NCBI RefSeq assembly: GCF_040786275.1
Contig: NZ_JBFMVT010000001.1
Span: 1 to 64,000, forward strand
Origin: Buttiauxella gaviniae
GTDB taxonomy: Bacteria > Pseudomonadota > Gammaproteobacteria > Enterobacterales > Enterobacteriaceae
DNA: 64,000 bases
Direction of reading: 5' to 3'
Positions within the stretch are counted from its first letter, which is position 1; every line of letters begins with the position of its first letter. The translations under genes were made by a program, and so were the position numbers. Under the pieces are notes generated by a model. The model ran no database searches and was not told the DNA's origin. It was given only the letters and a program-made list of their open reading frames with translations. This document shows positions 16,396 through 25,579 of the stretch, one piece after another.

Positions 16396-16413
16396 GCCGC
16401 CCCGCAGGGCGGC
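16396..16413 (-). terminator. Hairpin between the ParB-like gene and psiB
   Basis: GCCGCCC-CGCA-GGGCGGC, a perfect 7-bp GC stem, sits between the ParB-like stop and psiB. No T run follows, so it is more likely an attenuator or mRNA-processing structure than a full terminator. Confidence 0.4.
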
Positions 16414-16422
16414 ACAGCGTTA

Positions 16423-18393
16423 TCAGGCGGCTTCTGCCGGGTTATGCGAATCGGTATCCGTCTGAGCCGGTGCGGCAATGGGCGCTGACAACCAGGTGGG
16501 CACCCAGCGGTTGCCGCTCATCTGGCTTTCGGCGTATTCAGCCGCATCCCCTTTCTTCATCTTCTCCGCGTTTCGCGCCGCCCCCGTGAGTCCTGCGTCC
16601 ATGAGCGCGTCAACTATCTGCGCTTTGGAAAGTTGACCAAAGAATGTCACTGTTTGCGGTTGCCACCAGTCGCGCAGGTGGAAGTTCAGCTCAGTTTCCA
16701 GGTCGTTAAGCGGACTGCGGGAGGTGAAACCGTGCTCACGGGTCTGGACACCGTTCACACTGAATGCGGTACACAGCGCCATCAGGGACGTCAGCACAGC
16801 GCCGTCCAGGGTAAAGAAGGTGGTGAAATCTTTCTGCCAGCCTTCCGGCAGCAGCGCTTCCAGACGGTTTTTTTCCGCCATCAGCGCCCGCCAGGCGACA
16901 CCCGTCTTACCGGACGGTGCGTTATCACACAGAGAATAGTGCGAGCAGGTCAGGCTGATTTGCAGGGGATGGCTCTGCGTGGAGCAGACCACAAAGACTT
17001 TCTGACACAACGACCAGACCAGCATGGCGACGGCTTTTTGCGGCTGCTGCATCAGGGCCGCCTGCACTGCCAGGGTACGCTCGGAGGACATTTTCGTGAC
17101 CAGCGGCAGACTGACAGCATCGGCAGGATCGGGCTGACGGGTATACGTATGCACCTGAGACGGGGTTTTCTCTGCCTCTTCGCTGTTATCGCGCAGCAGG
17201 ACGCCGCGCTGCACGGTCATGGCACCGTAAGACCAGGACACCACCACGCCCGTGGCGTCTTTCATCTCCTGTGTCCAGGCCCGGTCTGTCCCGGCACTTT
17301 CCATCGCCGCAATTTCCAGTTCAAGCGCTGCGGACTCATCACACTCAGATTCAAACGCTTCATACTGGTCCTGAAGTGAGGCCAGTCGTTCTTCCTCTTC
17401 TTCGCTGTATACCGGGTTGGGTTCATCCTGCAACACGTACACCTGCGCATCCTCACCGTGATAACGCACAGACTCCATACGCGCGAGACACCATGACCAG
17501 CCTTCGGTGGTTTTCAGGTCTTCGGCGGCCTGTGTCAGTTTTTCCAGTACACGGGTATCGAGCAGCACGGCGTCCACAAAACCCCCGTCATCAGCACTGA
17601 ACAGGTCGCGGCGTATTTCGCCGTCGCGGAATGCGGCTTCCCCGACGAAGCGGAATTTTGCGCAGTCTGTGGTGACTTCGCTCTCGGTGATCAGGCTGCG
17701 GATATCGCGGACCTCGGGCTTATTGTTCCAGCCTTTCTGACGGGCAGCCTCGAGCACCTGCACCTGACGGGCCGGGTCACTCTCGAGCGCCAGGGCATGG
17801 CAGTGTTCGGTGGTCAGTTCGTCGCTGGCCAGCGCTTCAAGAATGACGGGGGCAAGGTCAGCGAGCTTTAACATGCGCTGCACATGACGGGGGCCATAGC
17901 CCAGTAAATCACCAATCTGCGCGGGTGTTTTTCCCTCAGCAGCCAGGGTACGGAAGCCGACGATTTGCTCTGCCGGGTGCATATCCCGACGCTGTCCGTT
18001 CTCGGTCATTGAGGCGACGACTGCCAGATCATCAGGAACACGCTTCACGGCGACAGGCTGGTCGGGTGAAAACGTGCCGATGTCGGCAAGATGCAGCATC
18101 GCGGTCAGTCGGCGGCCCCCGGCGGCGACACCGAAATGTCCGTCATCGAGTGCGTGAACCACCAGGTTCTGCAACAGTCCGACCGCCGCAATGGAGTCAG
18201 CCAGTTCACGGATACTGTCTGCCGCATAGGGGATGGTGCGCACATTCAGCGGGGAACGGACCAGGGCTGACAGGGGAAGATATTCAATCTGCACGGCTTC
18301 AAGGGCCGCTTTCAGGGCCACTGCCCCCGCTTTATCCGCGCGGGTCGCGCTGGCTTTTCGGGTGCTTTTTGCTTTAGACTCGGTTACTGACAT
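16423..18393 (-). CDS. ParB/Spo0J-domain leading-region protein (YubM type)
   Basis: 656 residues, matching the large plasmid ParB-like proteins of F leading regions. An N-terminal ParB/sulfiredoxin domain (about 35-130) has LPLSALVRSPLNVR, LVVHALDDGHFGVAAGGRRL and MTENGQRRDMHPAEQIVGFR. A KorB-type helix-turn-helix follows (TPAQIGDLLGYGPRHVQRMLKLADL, about 155-180). The middle is acidic (YSEEEEERLASLQDQYE). The C-terminal part is of unknown fold. It is not the plasmid's partition protein, since sopAB is elsewhere. A nuclease/CTPase-type or anti-SOS role is possible. GAGAGG precedes the ATG. Confidence 0.88.
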   Translation of the reverse strand: MSVTESKAKSTRKASATRADKAGAVALKAALEAVQIEYLPLSALVRSPLNVRTIPYAADSIRELADSIAAVGLLQNLVVHALDDGHFGVAAGGRRLTAMLHLADIGTFSPDQPVAVKRVPDDLAVVASMTENGQRRDMHPAEQIVGFRTLAAEGKTPAQIGDLLGYGPRHVQRMLKLADLAPVILEALASDELTTEHCHALALESDPARQVQVLEAARQKGWNNKPEVRDIRSLITESEVTTDCAKFRFVGEAAFRDGEIRRDLFSADDGGFVDAVLLDTRVLEKLTQAAEDLKTTEGWSWCLARMESVRYHGEDAQVYVLQDEPNPVYSEEEEERLASLQDQYEAFESECDESAALELEIAAMESAGTDRAWTQEMKDATGVVVSWSYGAMTVQRGVLLRDNSEEAEKTPSQVHTYTRQPDPADAVSLPLVTKMSSERTLAVQAALMQQPQKAVAMLVWSLCQKVFVVCSTQSHPLQISLTCSHYSLCDNAPSGKTGVAWRALMAEKNRLEALLPEGWQKDFTTFFTLDGAVLTSLMALCTAFSVNGVQTREHGFTSRSPLNDLETELNFHLRDWWQPQTVTFFGQLSKAQIVDALMDAGLTGAARNAEKMKKGDAAEYAESQMSGNRWVPTWLSAPIAAPAQTDTDSHNPAEAA

Positions 18394-18460
18394 AGTTAAT
18401 ACCTCTCAGGTTTGATGATTGTCTGGCCCTGCGGAGTTAGCGCTCCGACAGGGCACCTTC

Positions 18461-18700
18461 TTACTGCTTTTTCACACCATAACGTTCGATATAGCGATTC
18501 AGCATCGCGCCACCGTCAGCCTCAAAATTCCAGTTACGCCAGATGAGCGGTCCGGTACTTTCCCGCACCACAAGGCGAAAATGCGTCCCCTGATCGTCTT
18601 CAATCGCCACATTGTGATACCGCGCCGCCACGTCCTGCGCCTGTTTGCGGGTAAATACCCCATCAGGAAGACGCCCTGTTTCTGGTTCTGAAGCACACAT
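18461..18700 (-). CDS. DUF905 protein
   Basis: 79 residues from the ATG at 18700, which follows GAAGGAAGGTTTT. The conserved DUF905 block is [21 protein letters not shown] and [13 protein letters not shown], ending with a helical [12 protein letters not shown]. The function is unknown. It is a regular neighbour of the ParB-like gene in F-like leading regions. An upstream frame extends through the repeat (with NVNTAAPES), but the ribosome site favours 18700. Confidence 0.85.
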   Translation of the reverse strand: MCASEPETGRLPDGVFTRKQAQDVAARYHNVAIEDDQGTHFRLVVRESTGPLIWRNWNFEADGGAMLNRYIERYGVKKQ

Positions 18701-18737
18701 AAAACCTTCCTTCTTTCTTTTCAGCCCATATCTTCTG

Positions 18738-19240
18738 TTAGATTCCGGAGCCGCGGTGTTGACGTTTCGTTGTGACCGGCTCTGTTTATCGTCAGGTGAT
18801 CCACATCTCCCGTTGAGTTCCTTCGCCGCAAGGGCGTCGGAAACACCGGCGGGGTTGGCTGTCCAGGGCGCCGCCTGCGGCGTGCATTTCACCCTGGACT
18901 GACGAAACCGACTGTGTTGACTTCAGCCCCGGCGAAAGGGACTTAACGGGAGAAGCACCGGGAAGGATGAGCAGGACACAACTGCAACGACGCTGAGCGA
19001 CGGCGAATCGTCGTTGCCCCTCAGAGCGACGGTGGCTTTATCGCCGGCGTGGTGAAGGCGTGGGCCATCGGCCCGCAGCAGGGGTTGACCTGGCCGTTGC
19101 CATCAGACCCTAGCGAAGCCCGAACCCCGCCAGGGATTCGGCCGGAGACTGGCCGCTGCCGTGCAGCTGCCCGTCGGAGTAGGGCTGACGACCCGGCCGG
19201 AACGGACGGAGAGCCGAAGGGGGCCATTGCCCTGCTGTGT
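18738..19240 (-). repeat. Leading-region repeat, copy C (Frpo-like)
   Basis: It shares the core of about 180 bp (19052-19232) with copies A, B and D. Its hairpin arms are GTCCAGGG (18861-18868) and CCCTGGAC (18892-18899), different in sequence from A/B but paired in the same way, with the same GTGCATTTCA before the 3' arm. It heads the DUF905-ParB-psiB-psiA unit. F plasmids carry ssb in this neighbourhood, but none is here. The rest of the interval to 19506 shows GC-rich hairpins and no gene. Confidence 0.68.
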
Positions 19241-19506
19241 TTTTCATTACCATCACAAGGGAAGCGTCATCGTTGAATGAAAAAGATGAAGAAAGGAAAC
19301 AGGAAAATGAAAGGGAAGAGAAACAGCCACAGTGGCACGACGGAACAGCGTCAGGGCTCTCATCAACTGTTCACTGACCAGGTTATCACGCGCAGGAGGA
19401 TGGGCGGCGCGTCAGCGCCGTTCTTCCCGGCGCCGCAGGCGCGCGGTCTTTTCCGGGCTGAACGTGCAGAGGTTGCCCGACCCAACCTCCGCACCGGGCG
19501 AGAATA

Positions 19507-20073
19507 TCAGTCTGCAACCAGACGTATAATCACCGTTGAAACATCCGTACAGGTAAACGTCCCTCGCGGTAGCGGCTCCCAGATATCTGACTGCGCTTTC
19601 AGTGCACTTTCCTGCCGGGGGCCGTTCAGACAAACGGCGGTCAGTACGCCGCCCGGTGCCAGCAGGGTGAAGGCATGCCGGATATGCTTAATATCCTGGG
19701 CGTGTCCGAATGGCGGATTCATGATAATTCGGGTGTAACGCTTCCCGGGGACATATTGCAGGAAATCACAGCACGTCACCGCCACACCTTCAAATTCATT
19801 TCTGAGGTACTGACACAGCCCGGCATTGAGCTCAACAGCGTCACTCATTGCCCCCGGAGCCACAGCCCGCACCGCCCTCAGAATGGCGCCGGTTCCGGCG
19901 TTCGGCTCGAGAATAATGTCACTGTCACCGATCCCCGCGAGTGAGACCAGACGGGCACAAACCGGATCGGGAGAAACAAACAGCTGTGCGCTGGCGTGTA
20001 CCTCTGCCACCGGGGCGCGTCCCTCGATCCGTCCGCGCATCATTTCAATACGTTGTTTCAGAGCGCTATGCAT
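19507..20073 (-). CDS. Class I SAM-dependent methyltransferase
   Basis: 188 residues. Motif I is DIILEPNAGTGAILRAV (about 53-68) and motif IV is RIIMNPPFG (about 115-123), typical of N6-adenine DNA methyltransferases and their relatives. There is no target-recognition domain, so it is small and perhaps acts with a partner or on a non-DNA substrate. The start follows GGAGAAG. It lies 48 bp downstream of the DUF3560 gene, a pairing that is common on F-like plasmids. The substrate is not determinable from sequence. Confidence 0.82.
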   Translation of the reverse strand: MHSALKQRIEMMRGRIEGRAPVAEVHASAQLFVSPDPVCARLVSLAGIGDSDIILEPNAGTGAILRAVRAVAPGAMSDAVELNAGLCQYLRNEFEGVAVTCCDFLQYVPGKRYTRIIMNPPFGHAQDIKHIRHAFTLLAPGGVLTAVCLNGPRQESALKAQSDIWEPLPRGTFTCTDVSTVIIRLVAD

Positions 20074-20121
20074 TTTTCATCTTCTCCGCAGCTCCCCGGC
20101 CCTGAGCCGGGGAGCCGTTAT

Positions 20122-21501
20122 TTACAGGGCAGGAATTTCGACGATTTTCAGATCAGTGATGTACACATTTGACAGGCTGTAAGCGTTATCCATTGCCCGG
20201 CGGAAACGATACGCGCCGTGGGTATCACCGGCCGCCACGGCGCGGACGCTTTTATAATCCCGGTGTTTTTCAGCCCACTGGGCCTTTGTCATCGTGATAA
20301 ATCCGTCACCCGGGTAGTTAACGATCGGGGGGCGTTTTGTCGCTGATGTTGCGGCGGTCGCCTCTTCCTGCGAAGGCGCCTGATAATCGGTAATACGGTC
20401 AATGGTCAGGTTCATTGTTCTGTCGGGATACCCCATAAAGGTGTACCCCGGCGTGACCACTGAAGTGACTTCACCCCGACTTTTATTCACGCGGATAATG
20501 GTCAGCCATTCCCCACGGCTGAGCACCCTGCCGCCTGGACGAAAATCCTGAGTGCGTGTGAACACCCCGCCGTTTTCCTCCAGCATCGCGCGCTCGTAGC
20601 TCAGGCGGTTGCGGTAATGTGCTGCCCAGCGCTGTTGGTGGCGGATCGTGCGTTCATGCCAGGATACGGCAATATCGCGGGCCTGCTGCGCCGTGATAAT
20701 GTCCTCTTTCATTGCCGAATAGAGGCCCATATACCCCTCATACTGGCTTTTATCGGCCGGACGTGGATACTTCTCCAGAGGAAAAGAGCAGGAGATATGC
20801 TCGTAATTACTCACCGCCATCGCCATGTTTAAATCGAGGTTCTCAGAGCGCCAGAGTTTCAGGCGTTTTTCGCTATCATTGATGGTCTTTTCTGACTTAC
20901 GCAGGTCTGCCTCAATTTTTTTAATACGACGATAGCGCACATCTGAACGCTCTTTATAACGGGCATGCCGGATAGATGCAGCCGCCCTGTCCTCCCAGTA
21001 TCCAGCCCGCTCAAACAGCATGACGGCGCGTTTCATCCCGTTTTCAATTTTCTTCGCATCATTTCGTGCACGGCGTTCGCTGTGATGGCCCACAAGGATG
21101 GGTTGCCCGAAAGGGATGGCAGAAGAGAGCGCATCCACTGCATTCAGTGTCTGCTGTGATTCGGTGGCGCGTTTTTCGCTGTAGCCGCTGAAGCGTTCCG
21201 CGCGTTCTTCCTGGCGCTCAAACAGGGTACTGTCCTCATCCTCAATATCCCCGGCCAGAGACATCAATAAATCTTCACGCCCGGGCGTCCAGGCCGGGGC
21301 AACGAAAAGATCCTGCTTCGGTGCCCACTTAAAGCCCGCCGCGCTGACCCGGGCATAAGTCTCTTTATCGAGACGGCGAGAAGTATAAAGACGCAGTTTG
21401 TTATCGTCCGGGGAATAGGTCGCCCGGTATGTCAGCCCGTGGTTTTCATCAGATGCATTTGTAGGCTTCGTTGTCGCGCCCTGGACGTTTTGTTGTGACA
21501 T
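20122..21501 (-). CDS. DUF3560 protein
   Basis: 459 residues. The N-terminal block YSPDDNKLRLYTSRRLDKETYARVSAAGFKWAP and LFVAPAWTPGREDLLM is the DUF3560 signature. The middle is a long charged coiled coil (RYRRIKKIEADLRKSEKTI...), and the C-terminal part is beta-rich (PGGRVLSRGEWLTIIRV). The function is unknown. The family is frequent in plasmid leading regions next to methyltransferases. AAGGAG precedes the ATG at 21501. The first residues (MSQQNVQ) align with the NV-containing leader seen at 5722 and 7836. Confidence 0.85.
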   Translation of the reverse strand: MSQQNVQGATTKPTNASDENHGLTYRATYSPDDNKLRLYTSRRLDKETYARVSAAGFKWAPKQDLFVAPAWTPGREDLLMSLAGDIEDEDSTLFERQEERAERFSGYSEKRATESQQTLNAVDALSSAIPFGQPILVGHHSERRARNDAKKIENGMKRAVMLFERAGYWEDRAAASIRHARYKERSDVRYRRIKKIEADLRKSEKTINDSEKRLKLWRSENLDLNMAMAVSNYEHISCSFPLEKYPRPADKSQYEGYMGLYSAMKEDIITAQQARDIAVSWHERTIRHQQRWAAHYRNRLSYERAMLEENGGVFTRTQDFRPGGRVLSRGEWLTIIRVNKSRGEVTSVVTPGYTFMGYPDRTMNLTIDRITDYQAPSQEEATAATSATKRPPIVNYPGDGFITMTKAQWAEKHRDYKSVRAVAAGDTHGAYRFRRAMDNAYSLSNVYITDLKIVEIPAL

Positions 21502-21559
21502 GTTTTGATTCTCCTTATGGGGTTAAAGTGATGCTTTTGTGAGTATTCGCCGTCGCACA

Positions 21560-21960
21560 CTGGCCCGGACCACATTCAGGCGCGCTGGCAAGGCCGCCGC
21601 AGGCGTTCATTTCAGCCTTGTCAGAAGGAGCGACGGAATGTGGTCAAATGCACAGCGACGGTCGGAATAACTCACGGAAGCTCACCCACCACGACGGAGG
21701 TGAAACAGGGCACAAACGCGGGACGGCGTGGGCGACAGCGACAGCCGTTCCGCCCCTCAGAGCGCAGGCGATTTATCGCCAGCGTGGTGAAGGCGTGGGC
21801 CGCAGGCCCGCAGCAGGGGTTGACCTGGCCGTTGCCATCAGACCCTGGCGCAAGCCTGAAACCCGCAGGGGTTCGGTGGAGACTGGCGGCGGATTTTCCG
21901 CCGCCTGCCGGAGCGGGGCTGACGACCCGGCCGGAACGGACGGAGAGCCGAAGGGGGCCA
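21560..21960 (-). repeat. Leading-region repeat, copy D (Frpo-like)
   Basis: Core at 21786-21960, matching copies A-C. Hairpin arms are CTGGCAAGGC (21585-21594) and GCCTTGTCAG (21615-21624), again a different stem with conserved pairing, and GTTCATTTCA before the 3' arm. It heads the DUF3560-methyltransferase unit. The following 21961-22418 has several hairpins (for example GCGCCGCAGGCGC at about 22292-22304) and no gene I can support. Confidence 0.68.
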
Positions 21961-22418
21961 GAAAGGAGGGAAGTGCGTATTTTCAGGTCACAACGCCGTT
22001 TGCTGAACAACATGATCCGGAAATAACCACTGTTATCTTCAGCGCCCTGCCCACTAAAAAACCGGTTGAAACGGCGATGTCATGGCTTATTTTTAACTCA
22101 CCCGTCTGGCTGATAAAAACAGTAAAACCACAGTTTATCGTCATTAAAACCTGCTATTTAAGCGGCTTACTGGGTCCTTTCATCAGTGAATGATTGCTCT
22201 GCACATACGCCATGACTGCCATATCGAAGCCTGTTACCCCTGTACCGTTCAGTCCCCGCCTGCATCCACTATGAGGGGTAACATTGCCGTCTGCGCCGCA
22301 GGCGCATCACGCCTTGTTACCCGCAGGCGCCCGCCTGCCGGGGTTTTAGCGCGGGCTGACAGATGACATGGCCACTCACCACCTTACGGGTAAATAGCCG
22401 GGTTTCCCCGGCATATTT

Positions 22419-22835
22419 TCAGGCCGCAAGCCGTGCTTTTAGCGTCTGCACATCGTTCATCGTGTGTTTATGCTGGTCAGACGTATTACGCCCGTTATCC
22501 CAGAATATGCCCTCTTCACGTATCAGATCGCGTTCCAGTTTTTTCAGCAGACGTTCAAGAACCGATGCCGGGACGCTGATACATCTCCCGTCGTCTTCCC
22601 GCAGCGTCATAAGGACCTCACGGATACCCTTATTTGTGACCCCTTCTTCTCTGTAACACTCCATATCCACTGAGCCGATCGTTTCCAGAAGGAGCATAAC
22701 TTCCTCATCAGTGGGTTTATCGTGGTGGCAGGCAGTGTATACGCCTTCTTCCGTCCAGATTAACAGCGCCAGCGGCTCATCCGGGGTGAACATTCTTTCC
22801 AGTTCCAGGCATAATTCTTCGCGGGTTCCAAACAT
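22419..22835 (-). CDS. DUF1380 protein
   Basis: 138 residues beginning MFGTREELCLELERMFTPDEP, the DUF1380 signature, followed by ALLIWTEEGVYTACHHDKPTDEEV. The C-terminal half is helical and charged (SVLERLLKKLERDLIREEGIFWDN). The function is unknown. It is a regular leading-region gene of enterobacterial conjugative plasmids. AGAGAG lies upstream of the start. It is the last gene of the unit begun by the DNA methyltransferase at 23789. Confidence 0.85.
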   Translation of the reverse strand: MFGTREELCLELERMFTPDEPLALLIWTEEGVYTACHHDKPTDEEVMLLLETIGSVDMECYREEGVTNKGIREVLMTLREDDGRCISVPASVLERLLKKLERDLIREEGIFWDNGRNTSDQHKHTMNDVQTLKARLAA

Positions 22836-22887
22836 CGTTATTCTCTCTTATGGGTTTGTCATGCCGGGCAACGCCCGGCGTCCTGAT

Positions 22888-23109
22888 TCAGTCCTGGAAT
22901 GCTTCATCCAGCACAAGCGCCTCCCGATAAGCCTCCAGAAACAGCGCGTTAATACGTCGCAGTGTCTGTGACGCCATTCTCTCTGCCAGGCTCGCGGCGT
23001 CATAGCGGTACTGCGATTCCATCCGGTTCAACGTCGTGCGGAGATCACACATACCGTTTGAAAGCGCGGCCACGTCGGCGCGCAACGTCTCCAGCCCGGG
23101 GTAATTCAT
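22888..23109 (-). CDS. Small helical protein, unknown
   Basis: 73 residues. It begins MNYPGLETLRADVAALSNGM and is predicted to be all helix (LRTTLNRMESQYRYDAASLAERMASQTLRRI), probably coiled coil. The ATG overlaps the methyltransferase stop by four bases (ATGA), so the two are translationally coupled. No family is recognised. Coupling suggests an accessory role with the methyltransferase or DUF1380 protein. Confidence 0.65.
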   Translation of the reverse strand: MNYPGLETLRADVAALSNGMCDLRTTLNRMESQYRYDAASLAERMASQTLRRINALFLEAYREALVLDEAFQD

Positions 23110-23789
23110 GCTGCCTCCGGTAAAAACGTGCCGTCGTTAGCTGCCGGCATTCTGACGGCACGTTGTACCTGTGCCAGCCGGCTCACTCCGGCTGCGTGGT
23201 ACTGCTCCATCAGCTCGATACCGATATACCGGCGGCCGGTTTCGGCGGCGGCGACACAGGTGGAGCCGGAGCCGGCGAACGGATCAAGGACAATGCCGCC
23301 CGGCCGGGTAAATGACTCAATCAGGGGATACAGACTGGCGACGGGTTTTTCCGTCGGATGGTGGCGGTTGCCGGTATATTTCCACGGGATCACATCGGAT
23401 ATCGGGTTGTCCGGCGTCTGCGGGCGGCCTTTCGCCAGCAGGTACGCATTTTCGTGGGTATAGCCGACAAACGTTGATTTCGATGCGTAGGTTTTGGCGA
23501 ACACCAGGTGTCCGACCATGCGGAAACCGGCGGCTTTCCAGGCGCTGATAAACATGTCGGCGCGGTTCCAGCCGTAGAAGCTGACCATCAGGCTGTCGTT
23601 TTTAAGCACGCGGTACATCTCATTACATGCCGGTTGCAGCCATTCACTGCTATTGTCCCCGGCCAGCGTGCGGCCAGTGCGGTCTTTGTAGCCGACCAGG
23701 TATGGCGGATCGGTCAGAATAAAATCCACTGCCCGTGCCGGAAAACGGGACATTACCTGCACGCAGTCACCCAGAATAAAACGCGACAT
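23106..23789 (-). CDS. DNA methyltransferase, YhdJ-like (N6-adenine or N4-cytosine)
   Basis: 227 residues from the ATG at 23789 (AGGAGAAAGGTT upstream). The longer in-frame reading to 23897 has no ribosome site. Motif IV is DFILTDPPYLVGYKDR near the N-terminus, and motif I is GGIVLDPFAGSGSTCVAA near the C-terminus, giving the beta-class permuted order. HPTEKPVASLYPLI is also typical of YhdJ. No cognate endonuclease gene is present, so it is an orphan, likely able to protect the incoming plasmid from host restriction. The target sequence is unknown. Confidence 0.92.
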   Translation of the reverse strand: MSRFILGDCVQVMSRFPARAVDFILTDPPYLVGYKDRTGRTLAGDNSSEWLQPACNEMYRVLKNDSLMVSFYGWNRADMFISAWKAAGFRMVGHLVFAKTYASKSTFVGYTHENAYLLAKGRPQTPDNPISDVIPWKYTGNRHHPTEKPVASLYPLIESFTRPGGIVLDPFAGSGSTCVAAAETGRRYIGIELMEQYHAAGVSRLAQVQRAVRMPAANDGTFLPEAA

Positions 23790-24196
23790 AACCTTTCTCC
23801 TCTCTGATAGACGGCACCCTGTTGCGCCGTGCCGCCACAAAAACCCGGCGGAAAGCGGAGGACACAAGGGCGTCACCGGAAGCCGCAGCGCAGACATAAA
23901 CGGGCTGAATGCGCCGTTTATGGCGAGAACGGGTGAGGATGACGGCGGTCAGCGAACCCTTGTGGCCGCAGCGGCCGGGTTAGCGTGAAGGCACGGCGTT
24001 CACCACTGGCCGTGAAGCGATCAGCGCCACGGCATAAACAGCGGAGGAAACCGACTTCCTTCTGGATTCATCAGGCCCGGAGAGGGCCGTGAATGGTGGT
24101 ATAAAACAGGGAGGTCAGGACTTCGGGGTGACACGATGGCCGGTCAGAACTAAACAAACGTCCGTGACGGCCTGACGATATCGGGCGAAACGACTT
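23790..24196 (-). promoter_or_regulatory. Structured leader upstream of the methyltransferase unit
   Basis: No gene seen. It holds the hairpin CATAAACGG (23895-23903) with CCGTTTATG (23914-23922), and shorter GC-rich repeats up to 24080. It occupies the same place relative to its operon as copies A-D but does not share their core or the GTGCATTTCA element. It may be a diverged member. Confidence 0.4.
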
Positions 24197-24466
24197 TCAG
24201 CTCTGGCTGTTATCCCGGTGAGTTTTTTCATCGAACGCCAGCATGGCTCCCAGGCATAACAGAACGGCATAGCTCACCTGAAGAAGGATTTTTACGATAA
24301 GCGGCAAACTATCAAATACCAGCAGTGGCACAATCATCAGGACACTGGCGATAATCATTGCCCTTCCCGTTTTTTTCATCTGTTCACGCAGCTGGTTATC
24401 CGGTACACCGCTCTTCCTGAGCAAACCGGTAACGATTGTCTCAACCACGTTCCTGAACTGAGCCAT
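24197..24466 (-). CDS. 89-residue membrane protein, unknown
   Basis: ATG at 24466 with GGAGGG. The N-terminal half is amphipathic (MAQFRNVVETIVTGLLRKSG). Two membrane segments follow (about 36-53, IIASVLMIVPLLVFDSLP, and about 57-79, ILLQVSYAVLLCLGAMLAF), with a charged tail (KTHRDNSQS). No family is recognised. It is the most distal minus-strand gene of the leading region. Confidence 0.6.
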   Translation of the reverse strand: MAQFRNVVETIVTGLLRKSGVPDNQLREQMKKTGRAMIIASVLMIVPLLVFDSLPLIVKILLQVSYAVLLCLGAMLAFDEKTHRDNSQS

Positions 24467-24724
24467 ATTTTACCCTCCGGGGAATTTTGTGCCTGTATTC
24501 AGAGCGCTGACCAGAACCAGATGTTTGATAAGATCTGCGGGCCTGAAGACGGAGTTGGGTGATTTTTGTCACTTCTCTGCCTTGCCTGAGTGAGGTATGG
24601 CCAGCCTGCATTTTCCATCGCAACAGGTTTTCTAAATAATCATAGCGGAGCGCAGCGACATCCGTTTCTCATGTTCCTTCTGCAGTGCTCATCTATCCTT
24701 AGAAGACCACTGTGCGGAGGCAAT

Positions 24725-25405
24725 ATGTGCGGAAGATTCACGCAGTACAACACACGCGAAGAATATCTTAGCTGGCTTGCTGACGAGTCCGAGCGGGATA
24801 TCCCCTACGATCCAGAACCCCTCGGCCGATACAATGTCGCACCCGGTACGAAAGTTCTGCTGCTCAATGAACGGGATAACATTCTGCATCTCGATCCGGT
24901 GGTCTGGTCTTTTGCGCCAGCGTGGTGGGGTAAACAACCCCTCATCAATGCACGGGTTGAAACTGCCGCAACGAGCAGGATGTTTAAACCGTTATGGACA
25001 CATGGACGGGCAATCGTTTTTGCTGATGCCTGGTATGAATGGAAAAATGAAGGAGGAACTAAACAACCTTACCTGATATATCGAGAGGACCGGCATCCAC
25101 TTCTCTTCGCCGCTATTGGCCATCCCCCGTTTGAGCGAGGAGATGAACACGAAGGTTTTGTTATTGTCACCGCAGCCGCCGATAAAGGTCTCATTGATAT
25201 TCATGATCGTCGTCCTCTGACACTGACGCCATCAGCCGCCAGACGCTGGCTACGGCAGGAGACGACAAGCCAGGAAGCAGAAGAAATAGCGCGGGAAGGA
25301 AGTGTGCCGGTAGATGAGTTTACGTGGCATGCCGTCACTCGGGCTGTGGGTAATGTCAAAAATCAGGGGGCCGGGCTGATTGAGCCGATCGATAAATCGC
25401 CATAG
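24725..25405 (+). CDS. SRAP (HMCES/YedK-like) abasic-site DNA-protein crosslinker
   Basis: 226 residues from the ATG at 24725 (GCGGAGGCAAT upstream). Processed Cys2 in MCGRFTQYNT is the residue that crosslinks to abasic sites in single-stranded DNA. Other SRAP marks are RYNVAPGTK, the Asn of PLINARVETAATSRMF, FADAWYEWK (catalytic Glu) and the His region near HDRRPLTL. SRAP proteins shield abasic sites in ssDNA. On the plasmid this fits protection of the T-strand or of SOS-damaged DNA. It lies just before umuDC and on the same strand. Confidence 0.93.
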   Translation: MCGRFTQYNTREEYLSWLADESERDIPYDPEPLGRYNVAPGTKVLLLNERDNILHLDPVVWSFAPAWWGKQPLINARVETAATSRMFKPLWTHGRAIVFADAWYEWKNEGGTKQPYLIYREDRHPLLFAAIGHPPFERGDEHEGFVIVTAAADKGLIDIHDRRPLTLTPSAARRWLRQETTSQEAEEIAREGSVPVDEFTWHAVTRAVGNVKNQGAGLIEPIDKSP

Positions 25406-25539
25406 CGGATCTACAAGGAATCACACAGAGTTATCCCCTGAAAATGTGGATAAGTCATCCAACTATTTTTCACGACAAAACAGGAAACTACCAGAAAGAG
25501 GGGGCATAACGCTTGCAACCGTGAAGAAACAGTAAATAA

Positions 25540-25559
25540 TACTGTATATAAAAACAGTT
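25540..25559 (+). promoter_or_regulatory. LexA box upstream of umuDC
   Basis: TACTGTATATAAAAACAGTT fits the SOS box (CTG-N10-CAG, 25542-25557). It is 21 bp before the umuD-like start, so this operon should be LexA-controlled. The box overlaps the likely -10 region. Confidence 0.9.
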
Positions 25560-25579
25560 ATATTTACCGGAGTTCGTTT

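Noticed and set aside
16423..18393. The 656-residue ParB-like protein as the plasmid partition protein
   Set aside because: A complete sopA-sopB-sopC system is present, no ParA is beside this gene, and large ParB-like proteins are normal leading-region genes in F.
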